Positions 52,601 to 54,975 of a DNA stretch of 64,000 bases are shown piece after piece. The DNA comes from Echinarachnius parma (taxonomy: Eukaryota > Echinodermata > Echinoidea > Clypeasteroida > Echinarachniidae), in NCBI GenBank assembly GCA_037951105.1, contig JBAMJV010003289.1, forward strand, positions 100,382 through 164,381. Reading direction: 5' to 3'. The translations under genes were made by a program, and so were the position numbers. How positions within the stretch are numbered: position 1 is the stretch's first letter; every line of letters begins with the position of its first letter. The notes below the pieces were generated by a model. The model was not told the DNA's origin, did not search any database, and was given only the letters and a program-made list of their open reading frames with translations.

Positions 52601-54579
52601 TTTTGTACTCTTGAGAAGAAAGCAACAATGGCCCTGGCCCGGGCATCATCCATTAGTTTAGAAACAAAGGCCCAAATGCATGAAATACTGCAACCTTTGA
52701 CTGAGGGGCAATGTATATGGCTAGGCTAGGGCTGAGAAGCCTGCAATATACACAAATTGACATTAGGTATACTGGTATTTGACAGTATAACTTAAGATCT
52801 ACAAAGATTTTAACAAAGTGCAGGGCAATGTCATGACATCACAATTACCAAATGTCCATATATTGCCAGCCCTGTAACCATTCACTTGTGACATCACAAT
52901 TAGCTTTTCAAGATAAAACAGGCATTAAGATAAATGTTAATAATCATTTATTTCAAGCTATTTTGTTTATGACAAGCCCTTTCACCCCGGGGGGGGGGGG
53001 GGGGGGCACTCATGTATAATGTTAGACGGGTATGTGCCGCTTAAAAGAACCCCCTTTTCACACCCGATCGCAGCTCTAAAGATACCCAATTTTCAAAAAT
53101 TGCCGCTCCATAGACCCCAGGAATGACTTGGCTAGGTAGTTGAGTAGCCCCAAGTCCATTATTCTTCTTCTAGTTCGGCTCCATAGACCCCCGGAAAGAC
53201 TTGGCTATTTTTGTGTAGCGGCAAGTCCCGATATTCTTCTTCTAGTTCAGCTCATTGGACCACCATTTGAGCCTTTTTGAGGGTTTCCGTAGGTCTTTGG
53301 TAGCTCCAAGTCTATGTATTTTGCAGTTTTAATATGTTCCTTAGACCCCTTAACTCCCATTTCAGGGTTTTTGTAGCTCCAAAGACCCTATATTTTGTGC
53401 TTGTAGTCAGCTCTTCAGACCCCCATTTCAGAGTTCCGTGCGGCACACCCCCGTCAAAAAACCCAAACTAATGGCAGTATTTCTTTTTTTCACAGAGGCA
53501 TAACAATACAAAGTATCTGAGTAAAATGAGGGATATTAAAATGGATCTTCTTCTTTTTAAATTTAAAAAAAAAACATAAAGAGGAGTTGATCATTGGCAG
53601 TAGCCAGGGTCAACCAGATGAATACAACAAAGTGCCTTTAAGAAGGTATAACAGGTCTAATCCAGCTAATCATTCTTGGTCACTATGTATGCTACTAAGC
53701 TTTGTATACTTAGCTCTATCAACCAATATAGTCTCAGTACGAATTAAAGGGATCTAGTAACTTTGTTGCCATGTGCAAAAAGTGATGAATGGTTGATTCA
53801 ATGTGTATTGTTATGAACTGATATGTCCACTAAGTAATGTGTTAACATTTCACGTTTAATGTTTGTTATATGGCCAAGTAATGAGCAGAAAATGCAAAGT
53901 GATAATCACTAACTCATTGCACTGATTTTGTACAGGGTTATGACTATCCAGTGAATAGTGAAGCATTTTGAACACTTCAATCATACCAACAATTTTAAAG
54001 TGATTCAGGTAAAGTGTCAGATATTGCACAAAATGACATTTGAGACTTCAATCCTAACATGTATATCAATATCATTGTAAAATACAATTGAAAGATTTGT
54101 GAAAGTTTGAAAGAAAACGAACACTGTTAACCTAGTGAAAAAAACGAATATTGAGTTCATATATCATAACTAAATGAAAATTCAAAAAACTGAAACCTTT
54201 CTAATGCTTCTATTGTTAATAAGAATACAACAAGGTGTGAAAGAACTGCTAGATTTCCAAGTATGCTTGGAGGATTTGGACAATGTTACTTGATCCCTTA
54301 AAGTTTGCATACAAGTAAGTGGGTACCACATTTTACCTTTATTACTAAGCCTAAATATATATTTTTTTTACCAGTATATTATTACATTTCACTTGACTTC
54401 AATCTCTGTGTTTATCCTTTACAGGCATCTCAGCTCTGGCGCTACCGTACCTTACTCTACTCAACTTGGACTATACATGCGTCTCAGATACCTGTGCCCA
54501 AAGCCTGGTCAAGTGCCCAAGCCTCAAAGTAATAAGGACCAACAACCTGAGAAACCCACGTTTACTGGACCAAGACTAA
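8344..54579 (+). CDS. UBA-UBX-LRR protein, whole gene (21 coding exons, 1068 aa)
   Basis: Joining the 21 exons listed below gives 3207 coding bases with every intron GT/AG and every phase matching. Domains in order: UBA about residues 7-44 (MGF loop at 18-20); a charged helix about 130-190 like that of UBXN1/SAKS1; UBX about 264-347 with the p97-binding FPR at 314-316; a Gly/Glu/Asp-rich linker about 350-590; a segment about 620-685 resembling the ZYG11 N-terminal VHL-box region (TLLDLCV at 627); then LRRs to the stop. UBA domains bind ubiquitin and UBX domains bind p97/VCP, so a cytosolic adaptor bringing ubiquitinated clients to p97 is the likely role. The LRRs may select the client. Human UBXN proteins have no LRR tail. 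Gene structure is firm from exon 2 on; exon 1 is less sure. Confidence 0.8.
8536..9082 (+). mobile_element. TA-bounded MITE (547 bp) in intron 1
   Basis: The left end taccgtaggtgctggagaac and the right end gttctccagcaactacggta are inverted repeats of about 26 bp with one main mismatch. The inside is CG-rich and noncoding. An extra partial copy of the terminal motif follows the left end (gagaacccggac at about 8567). Confidence 0.75.
9083..9735 (+). other. Intron 1 sequence, no feature seen
   Basis: No exon or repeat structure recognised. The short open frame at 9247-9450 has no family resemblance. Confidence 0.4.
9741..10176 (-). repeat. 3' LTR of the gag-only element
   Basis: 436 bp, matching 13441-13876. 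On the minus strand it begins TGTTGTAATGTTGG. The open frames called inside it on both strands are duplicated identically in the other LTR and are not genes. Confidence 0.9.
10177..10189 (-). other. Candidate polypurine tract
   Basis: On the minus strand GGATGGGGAGGAA lies directly before the 3' LTR, the usual position for the plus-strand primer of an LTR element. Confidence 0.65.
10190..11241 (-). other. Noncoding 3' interior of the gag-only element
   Basis: Where pol would normally lie there is about 1 kb of AT-rich sequence with a GC-richer patch at 10430-10620. No reverse transcriptase, RNase H or integrase motif could be read in any frame. Confidence 0.6.
11242..11739 (-). CDS. Second ORF of the LTR element, acidic then strongly basic protein (165 aa)
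   Basis: Its ATG overlaps the stop of the Gag ORF as ATGA (11739-11736), so it lies in the -1 frame and could be reached by reinitiation or frameshift. Residues 1-75 are rich in Asp, Glu and Val. Residues 100-165 carry Lys/Arg clusters (KKKRRRKKPKRK at about 103-114 and KKRKKRK at 153-159) that could act as a nuclear signal or bind nucleic acid. It has no recognised family. One inference is that the basic tail replaces the zinc-knuckle nucleocapsid absent from the Gag ORF. Confidence 0.6.
   Translation of the reverse strand: MIVGGGSRCVGTSKLVDMINVDEDREVCNSIDKEVVIVNNFDKEVNIHVDEVDLEVVEIVIETNQSLEYLTQGTLCEREPSVMAEPVTAKDDGLGEGRSESPKKKRRRKKPKRKGQWEEKPKKLKERGKECPRVESPRKEKWKRREEISWGGKKRKKRKSNYYWI
11736..12755 (-). 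CDS. Gag-like protein of the LTR element (339 aa)
   Basis: Residues 25-95 fit the retrotransposon Gag pattern: W34 and F37 in WDTFFSAF, W50, then a Leu-Lys-Gly-Ala-Arg stretch (CLKGEARAVYDTL) and a final Phe before VQP. Residues about 158-212 form a heptad-rich, likely coiled-coil segment (MKVLEGHLVRM to MCTLTSVF). A Cys/His cluster (CVSHCGC) lies at about 148-154, but I see no CCHC zinc knuckle. The rest is Ser/Pro/Gly-rich. Gag would form the virus-like particle. The frame is intact, in keeping with a young insertion. Confidence 0.7.
   Translation of the reverse strand: MSSPIYSAPYVLGVHTSLANKLQKYMVFNGTGSWDTFFSAFLHDAQGRSWTPEESKRNIWWCLKGEARAVYDTLIKHNPDIEFYDLVAQMSDCFVQPNLSDGPQTPISSCNTSHQHFPFENPGNHYGERQAFMEPKPRAGLPPFEPPCVSHCGCEARMKVLEGHLVRMAARVENMFSLVECVNKLEARVDELTSSVAKMADAMCTLTSVFTRFASSSKSVPQTPIKESYGVNGLSGKMKANSPSYNVDVGHSSLPNDVGCDSPCPVDTCSSWGESPCPSYNMGCESLVEYCGSHGPFESLGRDHPTKALREGSNLSGSRSLALLRPGQVMANSMATLLT
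12756..13440 (-). other. Leader of the LTR element
   Basis: AT-rich region between the primer site and the Gag start, with no other coding signal. Confidence 0.6.
13426..13438 (-). other. Candidate tRNA primer-binding site
   Basis: On the minus strand, two bases after the LTR, TGGCGCCGCGACT starts with the TGG that pairs with a tRNA CCA end. Its complement agtcgcggcgcca looks like a tRNA 3' end. The tRNA species was not determined. Confidence 0.6.
13441..13876 (-). repeat. 5' LTR of the gag-only element
   Basis: 436 bp. It is the transcription start side of the minus-oriented element and near-identical to 9741-10176. Confidence 0.9.
13882..15752 (+). other. Intron 1 sequence, little structure
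   Basis: Mostly AT-rich. A short tandem run of ccgaattctgatacggcgtat-like units lies at about 14845-14900. No coding exon was seen. Confidence 0.4.
15753..16202 (+). mobile_element. MITE family B, full copy (450 bp)
   Basis: Ends ttaaagggtaccacca and tggtggtccccttta(a) are imperfect inverted repeats. The interior matches 26652-27080 nearly end to end, including cattggcgcactcgcaaatg and ttgatatcacaaaacggtac. Shorter or interrupted copies lie at 18599-19385 and 51125-51428. Confidence 0.8.
16331..17432 (+). mobile_element. Candidate inverted-repeat element with CG-rich core (1.1 kb)
   Basis: The left end tatatgtgaccggctctgtc is partly mirrored by gggagccggtctcatatta at the right. The first bases resemble the terminal repeat of the element at 43180-43972. 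The core (16640-17200) is CG-rich with small open frames but no transposase motif. Confidence 0.5.
17573..18463 (+). mobile_element. Foldback element with about 400-bp inverted arms (TA ends)
   Basis: The left arm (17573 to about 17990) is repeated in reverse complement in the right arm (about 18040-18463): for example cgaaaccgggtttcatggca against tgccatgaaacccggtttcg, and gagaacgagtacaatgaaat against atttcattgtactcgttctc by pairing. Only a few dozen bases separate the arms. The outer TACA/TGTA ends suit TA target duplication as in the Tc1/mariner group. There is no transposase. Confidence 0.8.
18599..19385 (-). mobile_element. MITE family B copy, interrupted by a family C element
   Basis: The left part ttaaaggggaccaccaggca to gatatcaaata matches the right end of family B in reverse. 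After the insertion at 18673-19266 the match resumes with atacccaacattttg and continues through the ggttccgta block to about 19385, where the element is truncated. Confidence 0.75.
18673..19266 (+). mobile_element. MITE family C, nested copy (594 bp)
   Basis: Ends ccgaacacaaaaagtaagta and tactttttgtgttcgg are inverted, with arms of about 60 bp. TAAA flanks both sides (18669-18672 and 19267-19270), a possible 4-bp target duplication. A second copy lies at 57406-57907. The nesting shows that family C moved after family B. Confidence 0.8.
19641..19747 (+). CDS. UBA-UBX-LRR gene, exon 2: UBA domain
   Basis: Acceptor cactccacag and donor gtgagt. It encodes TIDQLLVTLASMGF followed by a three-helix UBA pattern ending QAVEW. 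The MGF loop and the hydrophobic spacing are typical of ubiquitin-binding UBA domains near the N terminus of UBXN proteins. Confidence 0.85.
20349..20642 (+). mobile_element. hAT-like MITE (294 bp) with 8-bp target duplication
   Basis: Inverted ends gattcacaaaggaggtttgt and acaaacctcctttgtgaatc lie between direct repeats CAGTCTTT (20341-20348 and 20643-20650). An 8-bp duplication and CAGG-type ends are usual for hAT elements. It sits in the intron between the UBA exon and exon 3. Confidence 0.85.
20739..20780 (+). repeat. (TG)n followed by poly(G)
   Basis: A TG dinucleotide run passes into about 24 consecutive G residues, inside an intron. Confidence 0.9.
20925..21003 (+). CDS. UBA-UBX-LRR gene, exon 3
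   Basis: Acceptor tatatatttgtcag and donor gtatgc. It completes the UBA tail (W)LLQGG and continues into a Ser/Thr/Pro-rich spacer. Phase 2 in, phase 0 out. Confidence 0.8.
21535..21804 (+). CDS. UBA-UBX-LRR gene, exon 4: Pro-rich spacer and charged helix
   Basis: 90 codons, acceptor ttgatttgatag, donor gtacag. A Pro/Ser-rich part is followed by a Lys/Arg/Glu helix (RWEREQREELAAKFKEER), like the coiled coil before the UBX domain in UBXN1-type proteins. Confidence 0.85.
21805..22235 (+). other. Intron with G-rich run
   Basis: Contains ggggtggggg followed by a G run at about 21868-21900. No exon was seen. Confidence 0.6.
22236..22574 (+). CDS. UBA-UBX-LRR gene, exon 5: linker and start of UBX
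   Basis: 113 codons in phase 0. It begins AHTKVLQDIEDDRKGK, matching the helix that ends with VLxQIxxDR in UBXN1 relatives, then a Ser/Thr/Ala-rich linker, and ends PTICTLQ, the first UBX strand. Confidence 0.85.
22575..23534 (+). other. Intron, no feature beyond a short shared repeat
   Basis: A short block near 22605-22690 (tgtggggatttcagaatctt) resembles sequence near 52135-52225, so it is a fragment of a dispersed repeat. Nothing else was seen. Confidence 0.4.
23535..23657 (+). CDS. UBA-UBX-LRR gene, exon 6: UBX core
   Basis: 41 codons, acceptor gactggcag, donor gtgatt. It encodes IRLPSGQHLREKFSSDARLD and the following helix of a UBX (ubiquitin-like) fold. Confidence 0.9.
24106..24214 (+). 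CDS. UBA-UBX-LRR gene, exon 7: UBX end with FPR
   Basis: It starts PFPRRVF, the cis-proline FPR loop that inserts into p97/VCP in known UBX domains, and ends with LGLTPSGTLVVRAT, the typical last strand. Phase 0 in, phase 1 out. Confidence 0.9.
24611..26517 (+). mobile_element. hAT-like inverted-repeat element (1.9 kb, noncoding)
   Basis: Left caaggctcgacactcacg pairs with right gtgagtgtggagccctg. Just inside, repeated gggccagtaaaa motifs occur on both sides in opposite orientation. CATATAT flanks both ends, consistent with a 7-8 bp duplication. A 325-bp relative lies at 51536-51860. The interior (24760-26100) is AT-rich with no transposase. Confidence 0.7.
26652..27080 (+). mobile_element. 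MITE family B, second full copy (429 bp)
   Basis: Ends ttaaagggtaccact and tggtggtccccttta(a). It is colinear with 15753-16202 and lies just before exon 8. Confidence 0.8.
27199..27801 (+). CDS. UBA-UBX-LRR gene, exon 8: Gly- and acid-rich linker
   Basis: Acceptor tttcatgtag and donor gtgagg, phase 1 in and out. After a Pro/Arg/Gln-rich start, about residues 420-490 are runs of Gly with Arg and Glu, followed by an acidic stretch (MDVDEAGLGMEQGELPMEDD). Likely disordered. The long opposite-strand open frames are by-products of this composition. Confidence 0.8.
28230..28330 (+). pseudogene. Probable decayed copy of exon 9 start
   Basis: ggtcatgatcaccatgtctt and gggtgaagg align with exon 9 (ggacaccatgtttggggcgaggg), giving GGHDHHVLGEG against GRGHHVWGEG, and then hit a stop in that frame. 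The acceptor (ttttggag) is weak. Confidence 0.4.
28465..28611 (+). CDS. UBA-UBX-LRR gene, exon 9: linker
   Basis: Acceptor ttccattatgcag, donor gtaaga, phase 1 both sides. It begins GRGHHVWGEGRRMN, loosely like the SHP-type Gly motifs that also bind p97, and continues as a Glu/Ala/Arg-rich helix. Confidence 0.8.
28612..29273 (+). other. Intron, no feature seen
   Basis: AT-rich, no repeat structure recognised. Confidence 0.4.
29274..29526 (+). CDS. UBA-UBX-LRR gene, exon 10: ZYG11/VHL-box-like segment
   Basis: Acceptor gttttctatcag, donor gtgagt. The string IPTLLDLCVKCT ... VPPSLAGKMLIELKKSGHL resembles the start of ZYG11/ZER1 proteins (SLLDICL, then LP...LADRLL), which dock elongin C and CUL2. 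The BC-box core TLxxxC fits; the final hydrophobic position does not. Confidence 0.8.
29646..29905 (+). pseudogene. Two decayed tandem copies of exon 11
   Basis: Copy one (about 29656-29745) reads NLQRVLLDCCKYATNKLLQT and then meets a stop with no donor. Copy two (about 29838-29895) keeps only ATNELLQT-type sequence. Both keep the upstream ctTcag acceptor motif and flanking intron seen before exon 11. Confidence 0.75.
30079..30221 (+). CDS. UBA-UBX-LRR gene, exon 11: LRR
   Basis: Acceptor ttgcccttcag, donor gtaagt. HLQHLSLDCYKYTTNELLQT and CTLNLASCPLITDQGLLPL fit cysteine-containing-type LRRs (LxxLxLxxCxxITDxGL) as in FBXL/AMN1 proteins. Confidence 0.85.
30276..30470 (+). mobile_element. Short MITE (195 bp)
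   Basis: Inverted ends ctgggggtgtttcac and gtgaaacacccccag are a perfect 15-bp pair. Noncoding. Confidence 0.8.
30887..30961 (+). CDS. UBA-UBX-LRR gene, exon 12: LRR
   Basis: Acceptor tttgattcacag, donor gtatgt. LKKLQQLNLSNNKSLTDRVF is one LRR unit. Confidence 0.85.
30962..31595 (+). other. Intron, no feature seen
   Basis: AT-rich, no clear repeat or exon. Confidence 0.4.
31596..31745 (+). CDS. UBA-UBX-LRR gene, exon 13: two LRRs
   Basis: Acceptor actctcctatag, donor gtatgt. LPNLATLLLEGTSVTDAGIE and LSSLSLNRTGVSDLSVLYL are two consecutive repeats. Phase 1 in and out. Confidence 0.85.
31930..32150 (+). mobile_element. Candidate small inverted-repeat element, CG-rich
   Basis: gctctaccgtgg near 31930 is mirrored by ccacggtagaacagagc near 32133-32149. 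The block is markedly richer in CG than the surrounding intron. The boundaries are rough. Confidence 0.4.
32528..32568 (+). CDS. UBA-UBX-LRR gene, exon 14: LRR
   Basis: A 41-base exon between ttttttcccccctacag and gtgagt giving LPKLKNLGLEQTQ. Phase 1 in, phase 0 out. Confidence 0.8.
32902..33003 (+). repeat. Imperfect hairpin in intron
   Basis: gtggctcgacgtttcaaaca and gttgactgtc are mirrored by gacagtcaac and tgttcaaaatgtcgagcccc. It is a short inverted repeat without coding potential, possibly a MITE remnant. Confidence 0.55.
33030..33380 (+). pseudogene. Two upstream tandem copies of exon 15, one still open
   Basis: Units at about 33030-33225 and 33226-33380 repeat exon 15 plus its upstream intron (aatatgcaaacttcaccttt). 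The first reads ESVGHLSQLVFLNVAHNSLE without stop from a possible acceptor (gtaagaacccag) in the right phase. The second reads SVGHLLTIDVG with a damaged acceptor. They are decayed copies or possibly alternative LRR exons. Confidence 0.6.
33441..33615 (+). CDS. UBA-UBX-LRR gene, exon 15: LRRs
   Basis: Acceptor catcttgtag, donor gtagcc. VGHLSQLVSLNVGRNSLD and VPTLRSLNISHLGGFPGD are two repeats. Phase 0 in, phase 1 out. Confidence 0.85.
33803..34022 (+). mobile_element. MITE family D (220 bp)
   Basis: taccgtagaacaccatcgtc is mirrored by gacgatggtgttctacggta, with arms of about 59 bp including gcttttaaag. It shares its ends with the 3.6 kb long-TIR element at 47239-50889. Confidence 0.85.
34379..34450 (+). 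CDS. UBA-UBX-LRR gene, exon 16: LRR
   Basis: Acceptor ttttacaaccatag, donor gtaaat. LQLVQLTMPDRHTTTDKGLK, one repeat; phase 1 in and out. Confidence 0.8.
34810..35085 (+). repeat. TTA/TTATCA microsatellite
   Basis: Long runs of att/tta with an inner stretch of tatcat repeats (about 34905-34960). The Tyr/His-rich open frame across it is not a gene. Confidence 0.9.
35142..35223 (+). CDS. UBA-UBX-LRR gene, exon 17: LRR
   Basis: Acceptor ctgttcacttcgcag, donor gtgggt. MPLCSLDLTDYIHILDVGLH, one repeat; phase 1 in, phase 2 out. It is followed by a 5.7 kb intron of nested mobile elements. Confidence 0.85.
35590..36968 (+). repeat. 60-bp tandem satellite, about 23 units
   Basis: The unit is roughly cgttggaccaacgttggacc, aacatcggtaactcgcagtg, aaaaagacgttggacaatct. 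Because 60 is a multiple of three and stops are rare in it, long open frames appear on both strands. These are artefacts of the period. Units vary mainly at c/t and aaa/atg positions. The array continues for about 120 bp after the gypsy-like insertion (to about 38125). Confidence 0.95.
36974..37998 (+). mobile_element. Deleted Ty3/gypsy-like LTR retrotransposon inside the satellite
   Basis: CCAAC flanks both sides (36969-36973 and 37999-38003). The 3' ends of both LTR remnants share gcctacttgtattatattac. Right after the first (37168) comes TGGTGTCTGAAGTGAAAG, a typical gypsy primer site. Only an integrase tail remains; gag, protease and RT are gone. A ggcagaataatccc block is repeated at about 37740 and 37861. 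Confidence 0.75.
37280..37711 (+). pseudogene. Integrase C-terminal remnant of a gypsy-like element
   Basis: The frame reads through RYYDQGAKSLLVLKSGERVY, then WKPGVV, TPRSYHI and YRRNRHHLKK before a stop at 37711. This spacing (YYD.GAK, L..G..V, W.PG.V, .PRSY.V, .YRRNR.HL) is characteristic of the C-terminal domain of Ty3/gypsy integrases. The zinc-binding and catalytic parts are absent, so it is nonfunctional. Confidence 0.8.
38740..39250 (+). repeat. ccaacgttgg-type repeats with a large hairpin
   Basis: Two parts: ttggatgcttgttggagaca units (38820-38945), and a hairpin whose left arm (about 38973-39060, gtacgcccaaccaacg to ggaaaagc) is mirrored by about 39070-39152 (cgttgtttgggcgtac at the end). 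Confidence 0.8.
39862..40923 (+). other. Intron remainder, mostly unstructured
   Basis: A block at about 40150-40200 (ccatagaccccagccagagt) also occurs near 30507 and, less exactly, at about 29995, so it is part of a dispersed repeat. No exon before 40924. Confidence 0.4.
40924..40985 (+). CDS. UBA-UBX-LRR gene, exon 18: LRR
   Basis: Acceptor cttcctacaccag, donor gtaaga. LQKLSISNTNVTSAGMAYLS, one repeat; phase 2 in, phase 1 out. Confidence 0.85.
41625..42181 (+). mobile_element. TA-bounded foldback element with about 220-bp arms (557 bp)
   Basis: tacagggtggcccagaaata pairs with ttatttctgggccaccctgt. The arms run to about 41850 and from about 41960 (for example ccaaaattacttttcttggt against accaagaaaagtaattttgg). 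The TA-ended TIR is typical of the Tc1/mariner group. Noncoding. Confidence 0.85.
42331..42442 (+). CDS. UBA-UBX-LRR gene, exon 19: LRR
   Basis: Acceptor gtttccatttctctag, donor gtgaga. LTELYELHLDKAAVDDTGAQ and FTKLQVLSMAATK; phase 1 in, phase 2 out. Confidence 0.85.
42900..42991 (+). CDS. UBA-UBX-LRR gene, exon 20: LRR
   Basis: Acceptor ttctttttgcgacag, donor gtaaga. ITDKFLLSGALNRCSNLSRL then NLSRADVTDQG; phase 2 in, phase 1 out. An 11.4 kb intron follows. Confidence 0.85.
43071..43137 (+). repeat. Solo terminal fragment and (TAA)n duplicated beside the next element
   Basis: taataat run plus attctcgatttatatgtgac and ggctatagcaaaaccctgca occur here and again from 43152, so the left flank and TIR of the next element were duplicated in place. 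Confidence 0.75.
43180..43972 (+). mobile_element. Inverted-repeat element with nested hairpins (793 bp)
   Basis: tatatgtgactggctatagc pairs with gctatagccggtcacatata, with TIRs of about 40 bp (aaaccctgcacttgtcggt). Inside, a second pair (caaagtcactcgctgta / tacagcgagtgactttg) and a third (gtcaaacccgaacaa / ttgttcgggtttgac) form concentric hairpins. No transposase. Confidence 0.8.
44490..45105 (+). mobile_element. Helentron/HINE-like element, copy 2 (616 bp)
   Basis: Starts atgcctctgcatgttttcgg, ends with cgactgcgcgcagttg hairpin, aagatccat and ctag before T. Its inner units carry tctcaagaa and gaggtcaaa motifs like copy 1. The 5' stem-loop is shortened by a deletion. Confidence 0.75.
45106..45985 (+). 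other. Intron stretch with a short palindrome
   Basis: 45299-45325 is taggtgatacg-ctata-cgtatcaccta, a near-perfect hairpin. Two gagtgtgcg blocks (45338 and 45421) are a short direct repeat. No coding exon. Confidence 0.5.
45986..46980 (+). mobile_element. Inverted-repeat element hosting Helentron copy 3
   Basis: The left arm (cataatcaaagttttctgtc to cttcagggattt, about 46010-46065) is mirrored by aaatccctgaaatagcc to acagaaaac at about 46902-46950. Copy 3 of the Helentron-like family fills most of the space between. Confidence 0.6.
46067..46856 (+). mobile_element. Helentron/HINE-like element, copy 3 (790 bp)
   Basis: Starts atgcctctgcaacgaagtag after T, with the ccggaggcat partner arm of the 5' hairpin. 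Ends cgactgcgcgtagtcg, aagatccat, ctag before T. Several diverged units of about 110-140 bp with ctcaagaac and ggtcaaaggtca fill the centre. Confidence 0.8.
48440..48900 (+). mobile_element. Candidate MITE (about 0.45 kb)
   Basis: cagtgattgcaattgtgatt near the left is mirrored by cgtgattgcaatcacc near the right, with further inverse matches inside. The exact ends were not resolved. Confidence 0.45.
48945..49746 (+). mobile_element. MITE with gtgtataaggcgcac ends (802 bp)
   Basis: taccgtaaaactccgtgtat and atacacggagttttacgta are inverted, and gtgtataaggcgcac occurs at both ends. A/T runs at about 49003-49042 and 49626-49661 and repeated gaatattcat motifs lie inside. Noncoding. Confidence 0.85.
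50057..50466 (+). mobile_element. MITE family E (gggcgtaggag ends), copy 1
   Basis: gggcgtaggag and ctcctacgcc are inverted ends. It holds a G run (50087-50108) and degenerate units of about 24 bp (ttttgcccaaatatgacatg). A related copy lies at 60947-61350. Confidence 0.7.
50752..50868 (+). mobile_element. Small MITE (117 bp) nested in the right end of the long-TIR element
   Basis: cactggcgtag and ctacgcccgtg are inverted. TTAACGA occurs on both sides (50745-50751 and 50869-50875), and removing the insert rebuilds the host TIR. Confidence 0.75.
51125..51428 (-). mobile_element. MITE family B, diverged short copy (304 bp)
   Basis: ttaagggggaccaccacaca at the left and gttgtagttccctttaa at the right. 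The interior keeps the gcaaaggggtt and attcataaa blocks of family B. Confidence 0.65.
51536..51860 (+). mobile_element. hAT-like MITE related to 24611-26517 (325 bp)
   Basis: cagggctcaaaact at the left pairs with agtgtggagccctg at the right. It carries gatggcccagggccag near the left end, like the larger element. Flanks ttattacc and taatacca are only loosely similar. Confidence 0.6.
51900..52985 (+). other. Intron 20 sequence, no exon seen
   Basis: The 125-codon open frame at 52352-52729 has no family match that I recognise and no flanking splice logic. Confidence 0.35.
52988..53450 (+). repeat. G run followed by degenerate units of about 75 bp
   Basis: A G run (about 52988-53006) precedes repeated text such as ggctccatagaccccaggaa, gacttggct and attcttcttctagttc, seen about five times in decaying form to about 53440. 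Confidence 0.65.
54001..54155 (+). mobile_element. MITE family F, partial copy
   Basis: caggtaaagtgtcagatatt and the following text match the left part of 59945-60293; the right end is missing. Confidence 0.55.
54425..54579 (+). CDS. UBA-UBX-LRR gene, exon 21: last LRR and stop
   Basis: Acceptor tgtttatcctttacag. It reads ISALALPYLTLLNLDYTCVS through LVKCPSLKVI to ...LLDQD and a TAA at 54577. Phase 1 in. The last repeat and the short tail close the solenoid. Confidence 0.85.
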
Positions 54580-54975
54580 ACCAGAGCCCTTGCTTTGGTC
54601 CTGGTCTTCTGTCTAGCCCTCCTGAACATAAGACTCTGCACATGTCTCAGACACCTGTGCCAAAAGATTAGTCCAATGCCCAAGACTAACAACCTAAGGA
54701 ACCCACGTTTACTGGACCAGGACTAAACCAGAGCCCTTGCTTTGGTCCTGGTTGTCTCAGACTATGCACCTGTCTCAGACACCTGTGCCAAAAGATTAGT
54801 CCAATGCCCAAGACCAACAACCTGAGGAACCCACGTTTACTGGACCAAGACTAAACCAGAGTCCTTGCTTTTGTCCTGGTTGTCTGTTTAACCCTAAGAC
54901 TATGCATATGTCTCAGACACCTGTGCCCAAAGATTAGTCCAATGCCCAAGCCTCAAAGTTACCACACTCACTTGA
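54475..54975 (+). repeat. Tandem copies of the terminal exon's 3' half
   Basis: gtctcag anchors at 54481 (real exon), 54644, 54772 and 54910 each begin a unit of about 130-160 bp with cacctgtgcc(c)aaag, gcccaag and cacgtttactggacca. Units two to four lie after the stop in the 3' UTR and lack acceptors. The first is the coding copy. Confidence 0.85.

Noticed and set aside
54639-54975. Extra LRR exons after the stop of the large gene
   Set aside because: The copies lack splice acceptors and lie after an in-frame TAA, so they are duplicated remnants in the 3' UTR.
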